Source of the DNA: Zygaena filipendulae
Taxonomy: Eukaryota > Arthropoda > Insecta > Lepidoptera > Zygaenidae
NCBI GenBank assembly: GCA_907165275.2
Contig: OU015663.1
Location: forward strand, 4,476,501-4,540,500
Direction: 5' to 3'
DNA length: 64,000 bases
Under the pieces are notes generated by a model. The model saw only the letters and a list, made by a program, of their open reading frames with translations. It ran no database searches and was not told where the DNA came from. This document shows, one piece after another, positions 11,691-23,180 of this stretch (positions are counted from its first letter, which is position 1; each line of letters begins with the position of its first letter). The position numbers and the translations under genes are program-made.

Positions 11691-12169
11691 GTATTAGGTA
11701 GGTATAGATTAATGAATTTGGTCTTACGGGAGAACAGAATCACTCAAAATACCATAATTGACCATTATTTGTAACGTCATACTCCTAAGTTATTATACAT
11801 AGTAAGAACTAAGAAAGTTATAAATAAGTAGAATAAAAATGCTCGAACATACTCCGCCAGTCTCTCATCTGTGTTCAAGTAAATAGGTTCGTGAATGTCG
11901 ATATTATTACGTATTTTATAATAATTCATTAATCTATATCTAACCACCGCCAGTAATAAAACAATGTTATCTGGAAAAACATTGCGGGGAAACCATACAC
12001 GTGTGTGGACATAATAATATAACCAATCAATGGGTTAAGCGTAACGGAATATAATGTGAAAATTAACTCGGCGCGTGGCGTACTGATGCTTGCGCGGCGT
12101 CGTCACGGCAGATGGCACGTCACACGTGTAAACTTTCTGTACAAATAATAATTAGGTATTTTCCGAGGT

Positions 12170-12500
12170 ACGAAAATCACAATTCTAATTATTCCGTCAG
12201 TTATAAAATAAAAAAATTATACACACGTATTTTTTGCTTTTTCAAATTAATGAAAATAAACATAGATAAAGCACATTAAAGTTTAGGGTGGGGTGGGACT
12301 CGTGACGTTTATTCGGTATAAGCCCCGTATTATCATCTGTGCCCGTATAAACTGCACCGGGTTGTGACATCACGCGAAATTTCAACTCAATGTATCACCG
12401 TTATTTTTTGATTACGTAAAAAAAGAAAAAAATAGTGTTCATTATTTTTTAATAATCTAGGTACACGACGGACTAAAAAAGAAATAAAGTCAAGTAGCCA
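12170..12500 (+). mobile_element. CRE-bearing MITE family, copy 2
   Basis: Nearly full length, with the left segment TTCTAATTATTCCGTCAGTT, the middle CGGGTTGTGACATCACGCGA (CRE palindrome mutated to TGACATCA), GCCGTTATTTTTTGATTACG-like sequence, and the right end ACGACGGACTAAAAAA followed by GTCAAGTAGCC. No coding region. Confidence 0.85.
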
Positions 12501-13124
12501 ATTGGAGTCGAGCAACAATGCATTTTTAATTTTGGTGCACTGAATCTGAAAAGGTTAGGTGAAGGGCAAAAAAAAAACTGACAGTGTGTTATTTTCCTTT
12601 AATTGTGTTAGTGGGGCATTGTTCATGGAGCTGAAGGTCGTCAGGGTAGAAAACCTTCGAAATAGTGACCACACACCGGCAGACCCGGGACCTCCCACGA
12701 GTGTACACTATACGCCTATCAACTGCAACGATAGTGACGATGTTCGCATTCTATACACTATTTAAATTGTCCATCAAACAAATCTCCGCAATAAATGAAT
12801 AAAGGAACAAATGTTTACTATGCACTTACAGTAATTCGAGCCTAACTTCCCGTGGGCCGTGAATGATAAAGCGTTGCACAGTGCACGTTTAACATTCCAA
12901 CGAAATGATACCGCTGCACCGAATATTATAATATTATACCGAAGTAATAAGTATTATATGTACGAACTGTATACCTGCGCGCCATTATTTATATTTCATA
13001 TTTTTATATTTTTTTTATTTATAGGTATTTTTTTTTTTATTCGAACGTAATGTAAATTATAATAATATGCCACACATCATAATTTTTATAATTCTTTTTC
13101 CGAAAAATCGGCACCCCTAATCTT

Positions 13125-13350
13125 TAAATATTAAAAAAACAAAGTCCTCCACCACGTCTGTCTGTCTGTCGTCTGTCTGTCTGTGTGTCTGTCGTCTACC
13201 TGTCTGTCTGTTCACAATAAACTCAAAAACTACTGAATGAATTTTCATGCTGTTTTTTCGACAATAAATAGAGTGATTCAAGATGAAGGTTTATACCTAT
13301 AGTATATCCTGGAATTCCGCGAGTGAAACCGCGGGAGACAGCATTAAGTA
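13125..13350 (-). repeat. CCGCGG-type repeat with GTCT microsatellite, minus orientation
   Basis: Starts AAAGTCCTCCACCACGTCTG with an interrupted (GTCT)n run at 13157-13210 and ends GTGAAACCGCGGGAGACAGC. Reading outward from the CCGCGG end it matches the family on the minus strand. Confidence 0.65.
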
Positions 13351-14179
13351 AATCATAAATTATATCTTCTGAGATATTTTATTTAAAAATAAATCGATAG
13401 GAAAATATTTAAAAATAAAGTAGAAACGTTTTTTTATGATGATTATTAAAATTGCAGTATCTTTATTCTTTATTTAATTAGAATGGAAAATAAATTAAGA
13501 CTTCTTCAACACGTGGGCCGTCTTTAAAATTATAAAATAACAGTTCTCGCATACGTCTAGACGTGAAATAAACCCCCGATCTCGAGACGCGTCTCTCGAA
13601 TAACTCCAGGGTCCGATGAACCGTCTCGCCACACCCTTGCACCCCACTCCCCCCCCTCCCTCCCTCGCCCACCTCGCCAGCCTCCTCGGCCGCTGGCCGA
13701 CACGCATTGGGGACACAGGACACTCAAACTAAATGGACTCCAAAATAATCCCCCCCCGAAGGCATTATTAGTACGACGAAATGGACGGAAACATTTCTCG
13801 TAAATTGCCTTTCATTTTTTTCTCGAGTCAATCATCTCTGGCAGACTTTTTTGTGAGGGAATGGTTAAATGAACAGTCCACTTAACAAGTTTATTAATGA
13901 AAGAGGGAGATGGCAACGACTTCGAGTGGGATCTTTGGACGTTGACAATACGATGTTTCGCTTTCATTAAAATTCTCCCTGCAGCGCTGATGCCATTTGC
14001 CTATTTTTAGGTCTCTATTATTTCTTTGTATAACGTGTATAAGGCACCACAGGTTCCTCGAAGCTCTATTTGACCAAATTTTGGAACCGGGCAGATTTTT
14101 AAATAGGCGACAAATTTAATAAATATAAGTTCTAATAAATGATTTTTCAGTGAAGGCTCTAGTAAAAAATTGAATAAAG

Positions 14180-14355
14180 TTGACCTTTTCGGCCATGGAA
14201 ATCGACAAAATTATATAAAACTTCCGGGATGAAAAATAGATAGTAGCCGATTCTCAGACCTACTGAATATGCATAAAAAATTTCATGAGAATCGGTCAAG
14301 CCGTTTCGGAGGAGTATGGGAACGAACATTGTGACACGAAAATTTTATATATTAG
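14180..14355 (+). repeat. Dispersed repeat ending ATTTTATATATTAGAT
   Basis: Contains CTTCCGGGATGAAAAATAGA, ATCGGTCAAGCCGTTTCGGA and GTGACACGAAAATTTTATAT. This is another common lepidopteran repeat type related to, but distinct from, the CCGCGG copies. Non-coding. Confidence 0.5.
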
Positions 14356-14499
14356 ATTACCTACTTAGTTTGATTTCTAGCCTCCAGTTCTCGAGCCAAG
14401 AGACATGGAATACCATACGTCCCGGAGAAATTCACTGACAAGTTGAGTGAAGCATTACTGGATACCGTTTTAAATTACAAATTCAGCCAATTAGATTAG

Positions 14500-14725
14500 G
14501 AGTAGGACAAATTGTTGAATTGAGAGAGAATGTTTAATTCCACTAAAACATGTAAATGGTTCACTTAAAGCAACTTCTACGCCAAGAAAATATACCATAT
14601 CAAACAAAAGAAGAATTTTCCAAATCGGTTTAGCCGTTTTCGAATAATCGCGTAACAAAGATACAAAAAAAAACAGTCGAATTGAGAACCTCCTTTTTTG
14701 AAAACTTTGCTTGCATTTTAAAACT
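14500..14725 (+). repeat. Dispersed repeat ending 'GAATTGAGAACCTCCT'
   Basis: Reads through CCAAATCGGTTTAGCCGTTT, CGCGTAACAAAGATACAAAA and GAATTGAGAACCTCCTTTTT. The same 3' half is found at 29990-30150, inside the foldback element at 29340-30236. Confidence 0.6.
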
Positions 14726-15049
14726 TGCAATGGTATTCCAATAAGGTTTCAAACAATGCATTCAAGATCTAGAACAAAAGACAGTGTTACGAGTCTCGGT
14801 GACCTGGTCAACTATTTCTAGATACACAGTTACACAACCAGCAAGTACGCCGGTATCTGGCACCACGGTCGGCACGCGGCCCGGTATCGATTGCAGTGGC
14901 TGCGGCGCCGCCTGGCGACGTCCTTGGCCCACGCTGTCTATCCACTCCACATCGCCTCCTCGCTCTGACGTCACATCCACCCCCGGCGATGTCATCACTC
15001 ATCAGTGACGTCATACGGATATCGTTCCAAAAACTTCAGTCAGTCAGTA

Positions 15050-15300
15050 GGCACAGTCTTAGAGAAATGCTTGGACATTGTCACTCAGCTCCACCTGATT
15101 CCAACCTAAGCAGACCTTACACCTTGGTTAAAGACAACTCATGTTACTTTGTATACTTTTTTTATAAAAACACACTAAACACCCAGACTCGCAGTAAACA
15201 TAAATGGTCATCACACGTTTGCTGAAGCGGGGATCGAAACAGTCACACCTGGCGCAACAGTTAAATCCAAACCAAACCAGTCTAGTCCAACGGTGCTATG
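15050..15300 (-). repeat. tRNA-derived SINE-like element
   Basis: On the minus strand, TAGCACCGTTGG (15287-15298) resembles a Pol III A box and GTTTCGATCCCC (15229-15240) a B box. The body then reads AGTCTGGGTGTTTAGTGTG, a motif I associate with lepidopteran SINEs. The A-to-B distance (58 nt) is longer than in a tRNA, so this is a SINE or its relic rather than a tRNA gene. It lies in the presumed Pellino intron, in the same orientation as the gene. Confidence 0.5.
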
Positions 15301-18300
15301 ATAACAAAAGATTGAACGGGATATTTAATAACTTCCTTATCACACACCCATTTCGGGCTTAATAATCTTAATATGCCAAATTAATGGACATACAAAATTG
15401 TAAGCGTTCTTCGCGGTCTGTAAACACAAGGTTTCGTGAGCACGCGCATCCGTCGAGGTCGATGGTAAGTGAGCAACCGTTAACTCAACTTCAAGTTGTA
15501 TAATAATAATGTGTATCCTACAGTAAAAGAACAAGCACTTAACTAATCCAGTTTGCAGAATCGTCATTACTCGTACTCTTGTATTAATTGAATCCACTTC
15601 AGATCGTTAGCAAAACAAAACGATCATTCAACGCGTTTTTGATACAACGAACGGAGCAATGGGTTTCAACAATCAAAGCTTCTGTTCGCAAAGATCTTCG
15701 CACATTCGAATCATAATAATGACCGCAGCAACAGAATTGACAGTACAAATGCAAATGTTTCTTTAATAGAAATAACACAGATAGATAATGACAGTATTCC
15801 AGGTCAGTGGGCCGCTATACTTAACCGACGACGCGATAGCGTGGCAGGGAAACATACATTCCTGGAACGTATTTTGTCATACAAAATTTGCTTTACATTA
15901 CCACCTCACCAACATAAATCATTAAACATCCTCATCTAGTTATTAAAACTTTACCTATATTAGAACGGGGCGGTTGTTTTCTATAGTGCAACCTCAGAGG
16001 TACCTACTTATTTCTTTATAGGAGATAATTATAAGATAGTATTCACCATAGTCGCTTGCACCGTAATTATGCAATACTTAGCCGTTTCTGGGAGATTTTT
16101 AATTTTAGATGTTTTTTCGAAAGCCCAAAAAATAAAATTAAAATGCAAATAATTACCCACTGACGCGAATATCAACATTGTGCTTCAAATAATTGCAAAC
16201 GCATAAAAAAATTGCAAGATTTGCACAAACATGCAAATAAAAAGTAATTATTTTTTTTGCATATAAGATCCCCTTTATTACCAGTCAGCCTATGTAATAG
16301 TTACATTCAAGCCTGTTACCATTTAGATATGTAATGTATACCTATTTCTTCATGAATCAAATTAGTGGACTGCGATTTCAATGAACAAAAAACCAATATA
16401 ACCATAGACCGGCGAGCTAATTACTATTATGTACAAAAGAAACGCATAAAATCGATAAATAATATTGTATTAGTAGATGTTAGTTACCGCGTCTATGACA
16501 TGACCGATAAAAGGCACAATACAATATTCATTGTTAGACCTATAACGCTGAGTGAGACGCACATGGGCTCAATTGCGTGCAAACTATGTAGGTACGTCTT
16601 TATCTTTTATGCATGTTTTTTTTTGTTTCGTATCTCGGTCGGTCGTTGATATACCATTGATCTCGGTCGTCAAATAAAATTGCGCGTTTGATGGCTTAGC
16701 GCGTTACTATCGATTCTTGTTTTATTTTTATAAATCTTTAGTTTTTGACTGCTCTTCTTCTTATGGTCACAGGTTCATTAAGAATTCATTTGAAGCAACA
16801 ACGCCGCAGTTATAATATGCTAATTACGCTTCGAGTCGGCACTTCCGTTGTGCTAATAGTATAAATAAATATTTTATAAAGTGTTTAAACTGTTCTGCGC
16901 CTGCGCGGATGTCGCTTGAACAAAGAAATTGTGGACATCAAACGGATGTGGTACTAAAGCAAGTAGGTACGTCGACCTAAATGACAACCCTTTTTTCTCA
17001 ACATCATCGTGAGTTTCTGTCGAAAAATCAGTATAAAGGTAACGGCCGATCAAGTACAAAAGAAATACTTTGGACTAAGAAGCAACACTGAGAAATACCA
17101 TCAACTTTCGAGTTCGACCCAAAAATATATATTTAAATATTCTTCCTGCATGATGCGCGTCTCATATTATAATGACCGCAGCCACACGAGTAAGTTGCAG
17201 CCGCACGGTGCCATCGGTACACAATGACAAAACAGGCGGCAAGTACAATGGCACGTAGATAGATGGAAAAAGAGTCGTTTATCAGATGTCTGGCGCGGCG
17301 ATAGGGTCGCGCGGTCGTTGTCACTTGCGAGTTGCGGCGAACGCATGGAAGTGGCGAGAGCAAGGGAACCAGAGGACCAACGCATTGTTCTCGCTCTGGG
17401 GGGCACTAACCCAACAGGCGATTAGATACATTACCGCTTACAACCCGACTCTACAGAACGTTAGTTATACAAGACGCACAAACAGACGAAGGCGCAGAAA
17501 ATAATCGCAAAAACTTATTTCAAAAAGATATCGCATAAAAAGCTTAAATAAGCTCCATCCACGGTCTCTGCTTGTTTCCGGAATTCCTAAATATGACTAA
17601 GCAGTAATAGTTAAGTGTGTGCTTCTATTTATATTATATTATAGGTAGGGCAAATGGCAACCCATTTTGTTCACAAGTCAGACGCGTCAACATAACACTA
17701 CTACATCTACTACATCATCCATTAGACGACATTTGATCCTAAACCTAGCTGAGAATTTTGGCGCCCAAACAAGAAACACAAGTAAATTTTCAAATTGAAA
17801 CAAAGTTCTAGGATCTAATAACATGGTTACAAAAACAATACCTATATGTTTGTTCTAATTTCAAATTGTGCAATATATACATTTTCTAATCGTCACGGAT
17901 CTTTCACGTAGCCTGATGAAATGGAATAGATTATACTCACATCCTCTGTGTATAGTTGCTGGTTTCGAGTTTCTTTTGTTTGTAAAACACAATGACCTCC
18001 TTTATTATATAGCATGTCTTTGGTTAAACATAGTAAATGTGATACGGGAAACGAGGTGATCATGATGTACTCATCTAATAACACTGAATTTACTTGTTTT
18101 TCCAGAAAGTAACCTAAATAATACTGTATTATTTTGGGTGTTTCTAAACTCCGAAGATCATTTACCTACCTAATAAAAGATTTATATCTAACCTTCAGTA
18201 AACACTTGGCCTTCACCATAATTTAGTACAATCTTTTTTCTATGCTCTTATTTTTTTTCAGAAGTTTCACTTTTAACTGTAGCGTATCTTGAATATAAAC

Positions 18301-18401
18301 TTAATATTTAACATTGAGTTCGTTGTGTGCCCTAATGAGAAGATTTGGGAGTCAAATGAGTTTTTTTTTTAAACCCCTTATTCACGGGTTAGTCAGGCCC
18401 A

Positions 18402-18550
18402 GGGGGTCGATTTTTTAATCGCTCGAATTACTATTCGCACACGGAAATGCAAGATTCACGCGTGAATGCATACAAAATGTATGAGCATTCGCACGTGAAT
18501 TCGCGATTCCGTGCGTGAAAGTAATTCGAGCGATTCAAAAATCGACCCCC
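18402..18550. mobile_element. 149-bp foldback MITE
   Basis: The two ends are inverted copies starting GGGGGTCGATTTTT and continuing AATCGCTCGAATTAC, with about 30 bp matching but for one base. The inner arms stay partly complementary through TTCACG(C/T)GTGAAT-type sequence to an A-rich centre (ATACAAAATGTAT). The whole element can fold into one long imperfect hairpin. Non-coding. It lies only about 190 bp downstream of the Pellino exon 3 donor. Confidence 0.8.
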
Positions 18551-18741
18551 AGGACTTACTCGAATCTCGATGGAAATCTCTGATTTAAACTAAGCGTGTA
18601 ACGCGCCTACCAAAAGAATAACAAGCTCGTCTTGTAGAGGTCTAAAACATAGTTTGCCTATGCAGGGTACATAGACTCCGCAGGTCATGTACAGTCCGTC
18701 GCCTTGACCTTGACGTATTTCCACTTAAAGTGAAATCTTAC

Positions 18742-18973
18742 TTGGAACATATCTGTGTCGGGGTCCTCTGTGTATTCGACGATGATTGCCTGCGTGCGGT
18801 TCAGGGTGTACGAGATGGAGTGCTGGCTGGCGTCGAGGATCGCCTTTGTGTTGTGCGGGGTCTTCACTACGTAGTCTTTTGAGCGGCGTACACCGTTAGG
18901 CTGCGCTCGTCTGTACAGCACAAATTTGCTGCGACGCCGCCCACGCTCGCCCGCCGGCAGGGAGCCGTTGTAC
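18742..18973 (-). CDS. Pli: Pellino exon 3: start of the FHA-like substrate-binding domain
   Basis: This 232-nt exon begins after an AG acceptor (CATGCAG) with one base completing the glycine codon from exon 2, and ends after CAA at a GTAAGA donor, in phase 0. It encodes 77 codons beginning YNGSLPAGERGRRRSKFVLY and containing ASQHSISYTLNRTQAIIVEY and EDPDTDMFQ. Blocks such as YNG-LP-G-RGRR-SKF, QHSISYTL and DMFQ are hallmark sequences of Pellino proteins, where they form the first strands of the atypical FHA domain that binds phosphorylated IRAK/Pelle. Pellino is an E3 ubiquitin ligase scaffold acting with IRAK/Pelle in Toll signalling in the cytoplasm. The next exon, expected to begin near the Gly-Arg-Ser stretch of the family, is not in this window. 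Confidence 0.93.
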
Positions 18974-19104
18974 CTGCATGGGTATTATAAATAATTAAAT
19001 ACTGTAATGTTCTTAGCTTGGGGGAGTAGATATGCACCTCCGGCTAGCTCCGATAAATAAAAATGGATGGATTTTTTGAAAGAATAAAATAATTTATTAG
19101 GTAC

Positions 19105-19298
19105 CAGCTGTGCCCCGCGGTTTCACCCGCGGTAATTTCGGAGTTCTCGCGGGAATTCCGAGATAAAAAGTACCCTATGTCCTTCTCTGTACTCCTGACA
19201 ACATGCATGCCAAATTCCATCCAAATCCGTTCAGCCCTTTGTGCGTGATGGAGTAACAAACATCCAAACTTTTACATTTATAATATTAGTAGGATGAC
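19105..19298 (+). repeat. CCGCGG-type dispersed repeat, well-preserved copy
   Basis: Starts AGCTGTGCCCCGCGGTTTCA and runs through CGCGGGAATTCCGAGATAAA, AGTACCCTATGTCCTTCTCT and CAAATCCGTTCAGCCC to TTATAATATTAGTAGGAT. It is one of the most complete copies in the window and a useful reference for the family. Confidence 0.8.
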
Positions 19299-21989
19299 CA
19301 GCATTTTTTTTTTATATCTCGATTTCCAGATGGAATTTCGAAAAAATACAAGTACTGGCTATGTGGAAGTCCTGAATCGCGCTAACGAAGTTTTCACACT
19401 GCGCTGCATAATATACGATAATACATATACGACCTCCGACGATCTACAGTAGATCTCTGCCGAAAGGATCACTAACTCAGCTATGCGAGGTTACACCTAG
19501 TGCTAGTTTTCAGTTAAGTTTTTTTTTATTAGTACCTATTTTATAGTATGTATACCTAGCCTGGTCGCCACAGCAGGCAGGAAAGAATTATCATTTGATG
19601 TTAGACATACATAGATATACTTACGTCTGATGTAGAGTTATTATAACCTGTCTGCCCATATTATAAATTACTTATAAAGAATACCATTATTTTCTACCCG
19701 GACCGTCTGGAGCAGTAATTAGTATGTAGGTACATGCCCCGCTTATTTATGCCGTGAGGCTCTGTTCTGGGCGTGTTTTGATAAAGTAGTTCTAATGTAA
19801 CTCGAGACAATAGATTGTAATAATATGTACTTAATAAAAGTGAAAAGTCATGTAACTTTGAGATGTTCTTAAAGAATAATAAAATTGTTACAGTATCTAC
19901 GCGAACCTAATTTAGAAGCCGTTCAAAAGAGACGTTCTGATACAATTTTATATCACTCTACATTTACGTAACATTCACGTGTGTGAACCTAAGCTTATTT
20001 GCAAAACACTTTATTCTTGAAGCCTTTGAAATACATATGTATATTGATATTGATACATATCCAAGGTAAGGCATTTCATGTTTTATAGGATCGACGATCG
20101 CAACGGTGGAAACCCATAACCATTAAGTACTTGTCTAATGTCCATGACTGATGCAAACTTACGAAGAATATTGATAACATACTTTTACTTGTAGCGTACC
20201 TAGTAGTGCTGTCGGTTCACATATTCTATAGCTAATAGAGTGTATGGGAAATTGATGTTTTCTATGACAATTGACAACGCAAACAATAGAGCCAGTTAGA
20301 GCACAGTCCCATGACGTTTTTGCTCGCAGCCGCAATGTAACACAGCATCCTTGAGACTCTACATTACGTTAATTATTCTCACATTCTTCAAAAGTCCAGT
20401 TGAGGCTGTCATTATAATGGCACCATTATTCTCTTAATACTTGTTTAAGTTAGAATATCACTGAGTCTAAGTACATCTAATCTACACTTTTGGTTCATTG
20501 TATATGTACCTCTATTAAGGTACCTCTATTAAGAAATGTTTTCAGTATCGCAATTTAAAATACAGTTTACAATACCAAAACCTACACTAATTTATAAAGA
20601 GAGAATTTGTATGCATATCTCTGGTACTACTGAAAAGATTTTTTAAAAGTTTCCACTTATCAAAATCTACACTATCCCTGTATAGGAAGAGCTAGTTCTA
20701 GATACTGATGTAACTGGCAGAGAAAATATTGCTTACTGCATAATGGCGTCACTCGGTATTAGTTAATTGAACATGACTTTAAAGATTAACTCACACACTA
20801 ACACATGCAATAAGAAATTGGAAACATTAACCACTTCGTCGCATGGGAAGCCTTAAATGTGTAACCTTTGTATTGTGTTTATATAACATTGTGACTGTGA
20901 TGTAACGGCTGACATAATGTATGTACACGCTTGGGCTTTACCACAATCATGGGAATAGCATTGTTACTGCAGCAATGGAAACTCTAGTGTGGTCAAGGTG
21001 TAGGAATCGACAACAATGCTCAGCTAAACTGCAAAAAGCTTGTTAAAGTTGTACATTCGACGAACAGTTTGGCGAAGTAAACACCTTTCCTCTCCATTAA
21101 ACAGAACGTTCCGGGTAGGATTCCCAGTTGGGAGTTGGGACGGACTTATTATAAAAGAAAATATTTTCTCAAAGTATTGCGATTTCTTTATTTACTCACT
21201 TAGAGACACTGCTTGGTTAATTGTAAATGTAATTATTTTTTATGCTCTATAACAATATATAAAACCGTTTGTCATAAACATATATAGCACCTAGATTTTT
21301 TCCGTTACTAACTATCCGTATCCTTTGAAAGTTCACGAGGGAATCCCAAAACTCACGCGTTCCAAATTTGAAACCGCGCACAACAGCAAGATTAGTTAGT
21401 AAACATTTTATTAGTAGTTCGTACGTACCAGTAGGTAGTTATGTTGCTGTGTTGTTTTTTCCTGAATAAATATTATCTATGCTATAGGCTAAATAATGCC
21501 AGGAAAAGCACACGGTGTAGGGAAAAGCACATGGTGTAGGGTATTTTTTTTATTCCGGTAAAAACCCTAAATTCACGCGGGAGTGACTAGAACGCAAACG
21601 GTAGGTCAGTATAATTGTATAAACACAGTAGGTAATCATTATTCTGTACTGAGTCAGACGATTCGAATACATAGTTCTGAATGAACATCGTCTCCCTAAA
21701 CTTGTTAAGTCAGCACAGAGTGGCAACGTAGAAAAATTTCCTTTCCGGTTTACGTAAAAGTGTACCTATATTTAGGGCATTAAAGAAGCGTGTCGGTATT
21801 CTCTCGGTAGAAGCAATAAAACTGATAATTTAGGCTAAAGTGGAATTCGTTGCAGAAAATCGAGCCGAGATTCTTTCCAAATATCCCGACACCGAAATTG
21901 ACAAGTACATATTATATCGCTTTTACTGTCATGAAATTTTTTGTGTATATTTGGTAGGTCTGAAAATAAATAGGTCGTAGGCTATTTTT

Positions 21990-22132
21990 TATACCCCTAG
22001 GCATCTAGGTGATTAGGGTAGCCCTCTCCGGATTATTTTTATTTTTATTTGGATTATAACCAAAACTAGTTGGAGCTCATGCGGGAATTCCAAAACTCAC
22101 GTGGGTGAAACCACAGGGCACAGCTAGTAGTT
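21990..22132 (-). repeat. CCGCGG-type dispersed repeat, minus orientation
   Basis: Ends in plus coordinates with GGGTGAAACCACAGGGCACA followed by GCTAGTAG, the reverse complement of the family's start. The inner GCGGGAATTCC is present. Truncated copy. Confidence 0.6.
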
Positions 22133-22424
22133 ACAATTATATTTTTATTTCAATATCATATCAATATTTCAATATGTATGCGCATCTAATATGCAGCTGG
22201 GGCAGGTGCATTTAAAAAAAGTGTTAGCACCTGCCAGGTTCTTAGATAAATTGCATTATCGTTCTACGATACGGAAAATATATTGCATTATATAACGAGT
22301 GCCGCAAGAAGCCATGGCAATGTTGGATCGAAGTCGAGGGTGGAGGTCTATAAATAGAATATACGTATTACCTATAGTTACTCTGACATAATAACTAGTA
22401 CAAATACGATTTTTTTGCTTTCTA

Positions 22425-23180
22425 CTTCTAAATCTCAGACGAAATAAAAAGTCAAGACAGAGCGCTGTGAACAAAGAAGTGAAGCCGATAAAACTACGCC
22501 TCGGCGTGTACATGCACAGAAACACGCACACACATATAACGAAACTACGCCTTACCTTGTCAGTCGAGCTATTCCGGCGCGCGGAGTATCACGCTGTAAT
22601 AATTCCTATTTTTTTAAAAAAAATACCGAATTTTGTAGTGAGAAGGTGTAAAAACCAATGTTTGAAAAATAAAAAGCAGGATAGAACCACATTTTTAATA
22701 AAATATCAATTTTATTAATTTATGACAACTTGGAACACAAAACCTCCACAACTTTCATAAGTGTTGCATAAGCGTCACAATGGTCCCCGTTTTTTGGGTA
22801 AGTTAATGTGACGAAACTACGTTAATAGAACGTAATGTAACACGTTCATTTACCTATTTCGATTTTAACTTTTAATATTCATAAAATTAATGTAAGTGTA
22901 AATAGGCGTTAATATTAATTTTCCATGTTTTATCATAACTTCGAAACCAATATTTTTAAGGTTCTCGAATATACAACCGAGGTATACAACTTAAAAAAAT
23001 ACTCACTTATCAATTTACATATCCATTCATCTTTCTAGAACTTAAAAATTTTGGGAATTAAGTTTTCACTGCACGGCAACACTCACTAAATGCCCACATG
23101 TTTACGAAACCGGCTTCACTTTTTTGTTGATAGCGCTCCGTCTTGAGTTTTTATTTCGTGAGTTCTAAATGAGAAGTATT
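22425..23180. mobile_element. Inverted-repeat DNA element of about 755 bp
   Basis: The left end (22425-22488) and the right end (23111-23180) are inverted copies sharing CGAAATAAAAA, TCAAGAC(A/G)GAGCGCT and AAGTGAAGCC. Arms are about 60 bp with scattered mismatches. The interior is AT-rich and has no transposase-like frame, so it is non-autonomous. Superfamily not determined. Confidence 0.7.

Larger units (their letters stand above)
1..18741 (-). other. Pli: Presumed distal Pellino intron (3' of exon 3), repeat-rich
   Basis: Pellino exon 3 ends at 18742 with a canonical GTAAGA donor, and none of the remaining FHA-like or RING-like coding sequence is recognisable on the minus strand down to base 1. 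The stretch is therefore read as one large intron leaving the window. It holds the repeats listed separately: a hAT-like MITE, LINE relics, CCGCGG repeats, a SINE-like element, foldbacks and two copies of the CRE-bearing MITE. The gaps between them (for example 1270-2150, 3700-4850, 7240-8060, 15310-18400) are AT-rich with no gene I can support. A short conserved exon or an unrelated non-coding transcript could be missed. Confidence 0.5.

Noticed and set aside
13478..13723. Minus-strand open frames in a GC-richer patch (Gly/Arg-rich translation)
   Set aside because: Low complexity from a CCCCTCCCTCCC-type stretch; two overlapping frames are equally open; no splice or family signal.
14784..15225. 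Several overlapping open frames on both strands
   Set aside because: The GC-rich patch opens all frames; part of the region is the SINE-like element; no recognisable domain.
16365..17504. Cluster of medium open frames on both strands
   Set aside because: No recognised protein, frames overlap on opposite strands; I could not match any to the missing Pellino exons.
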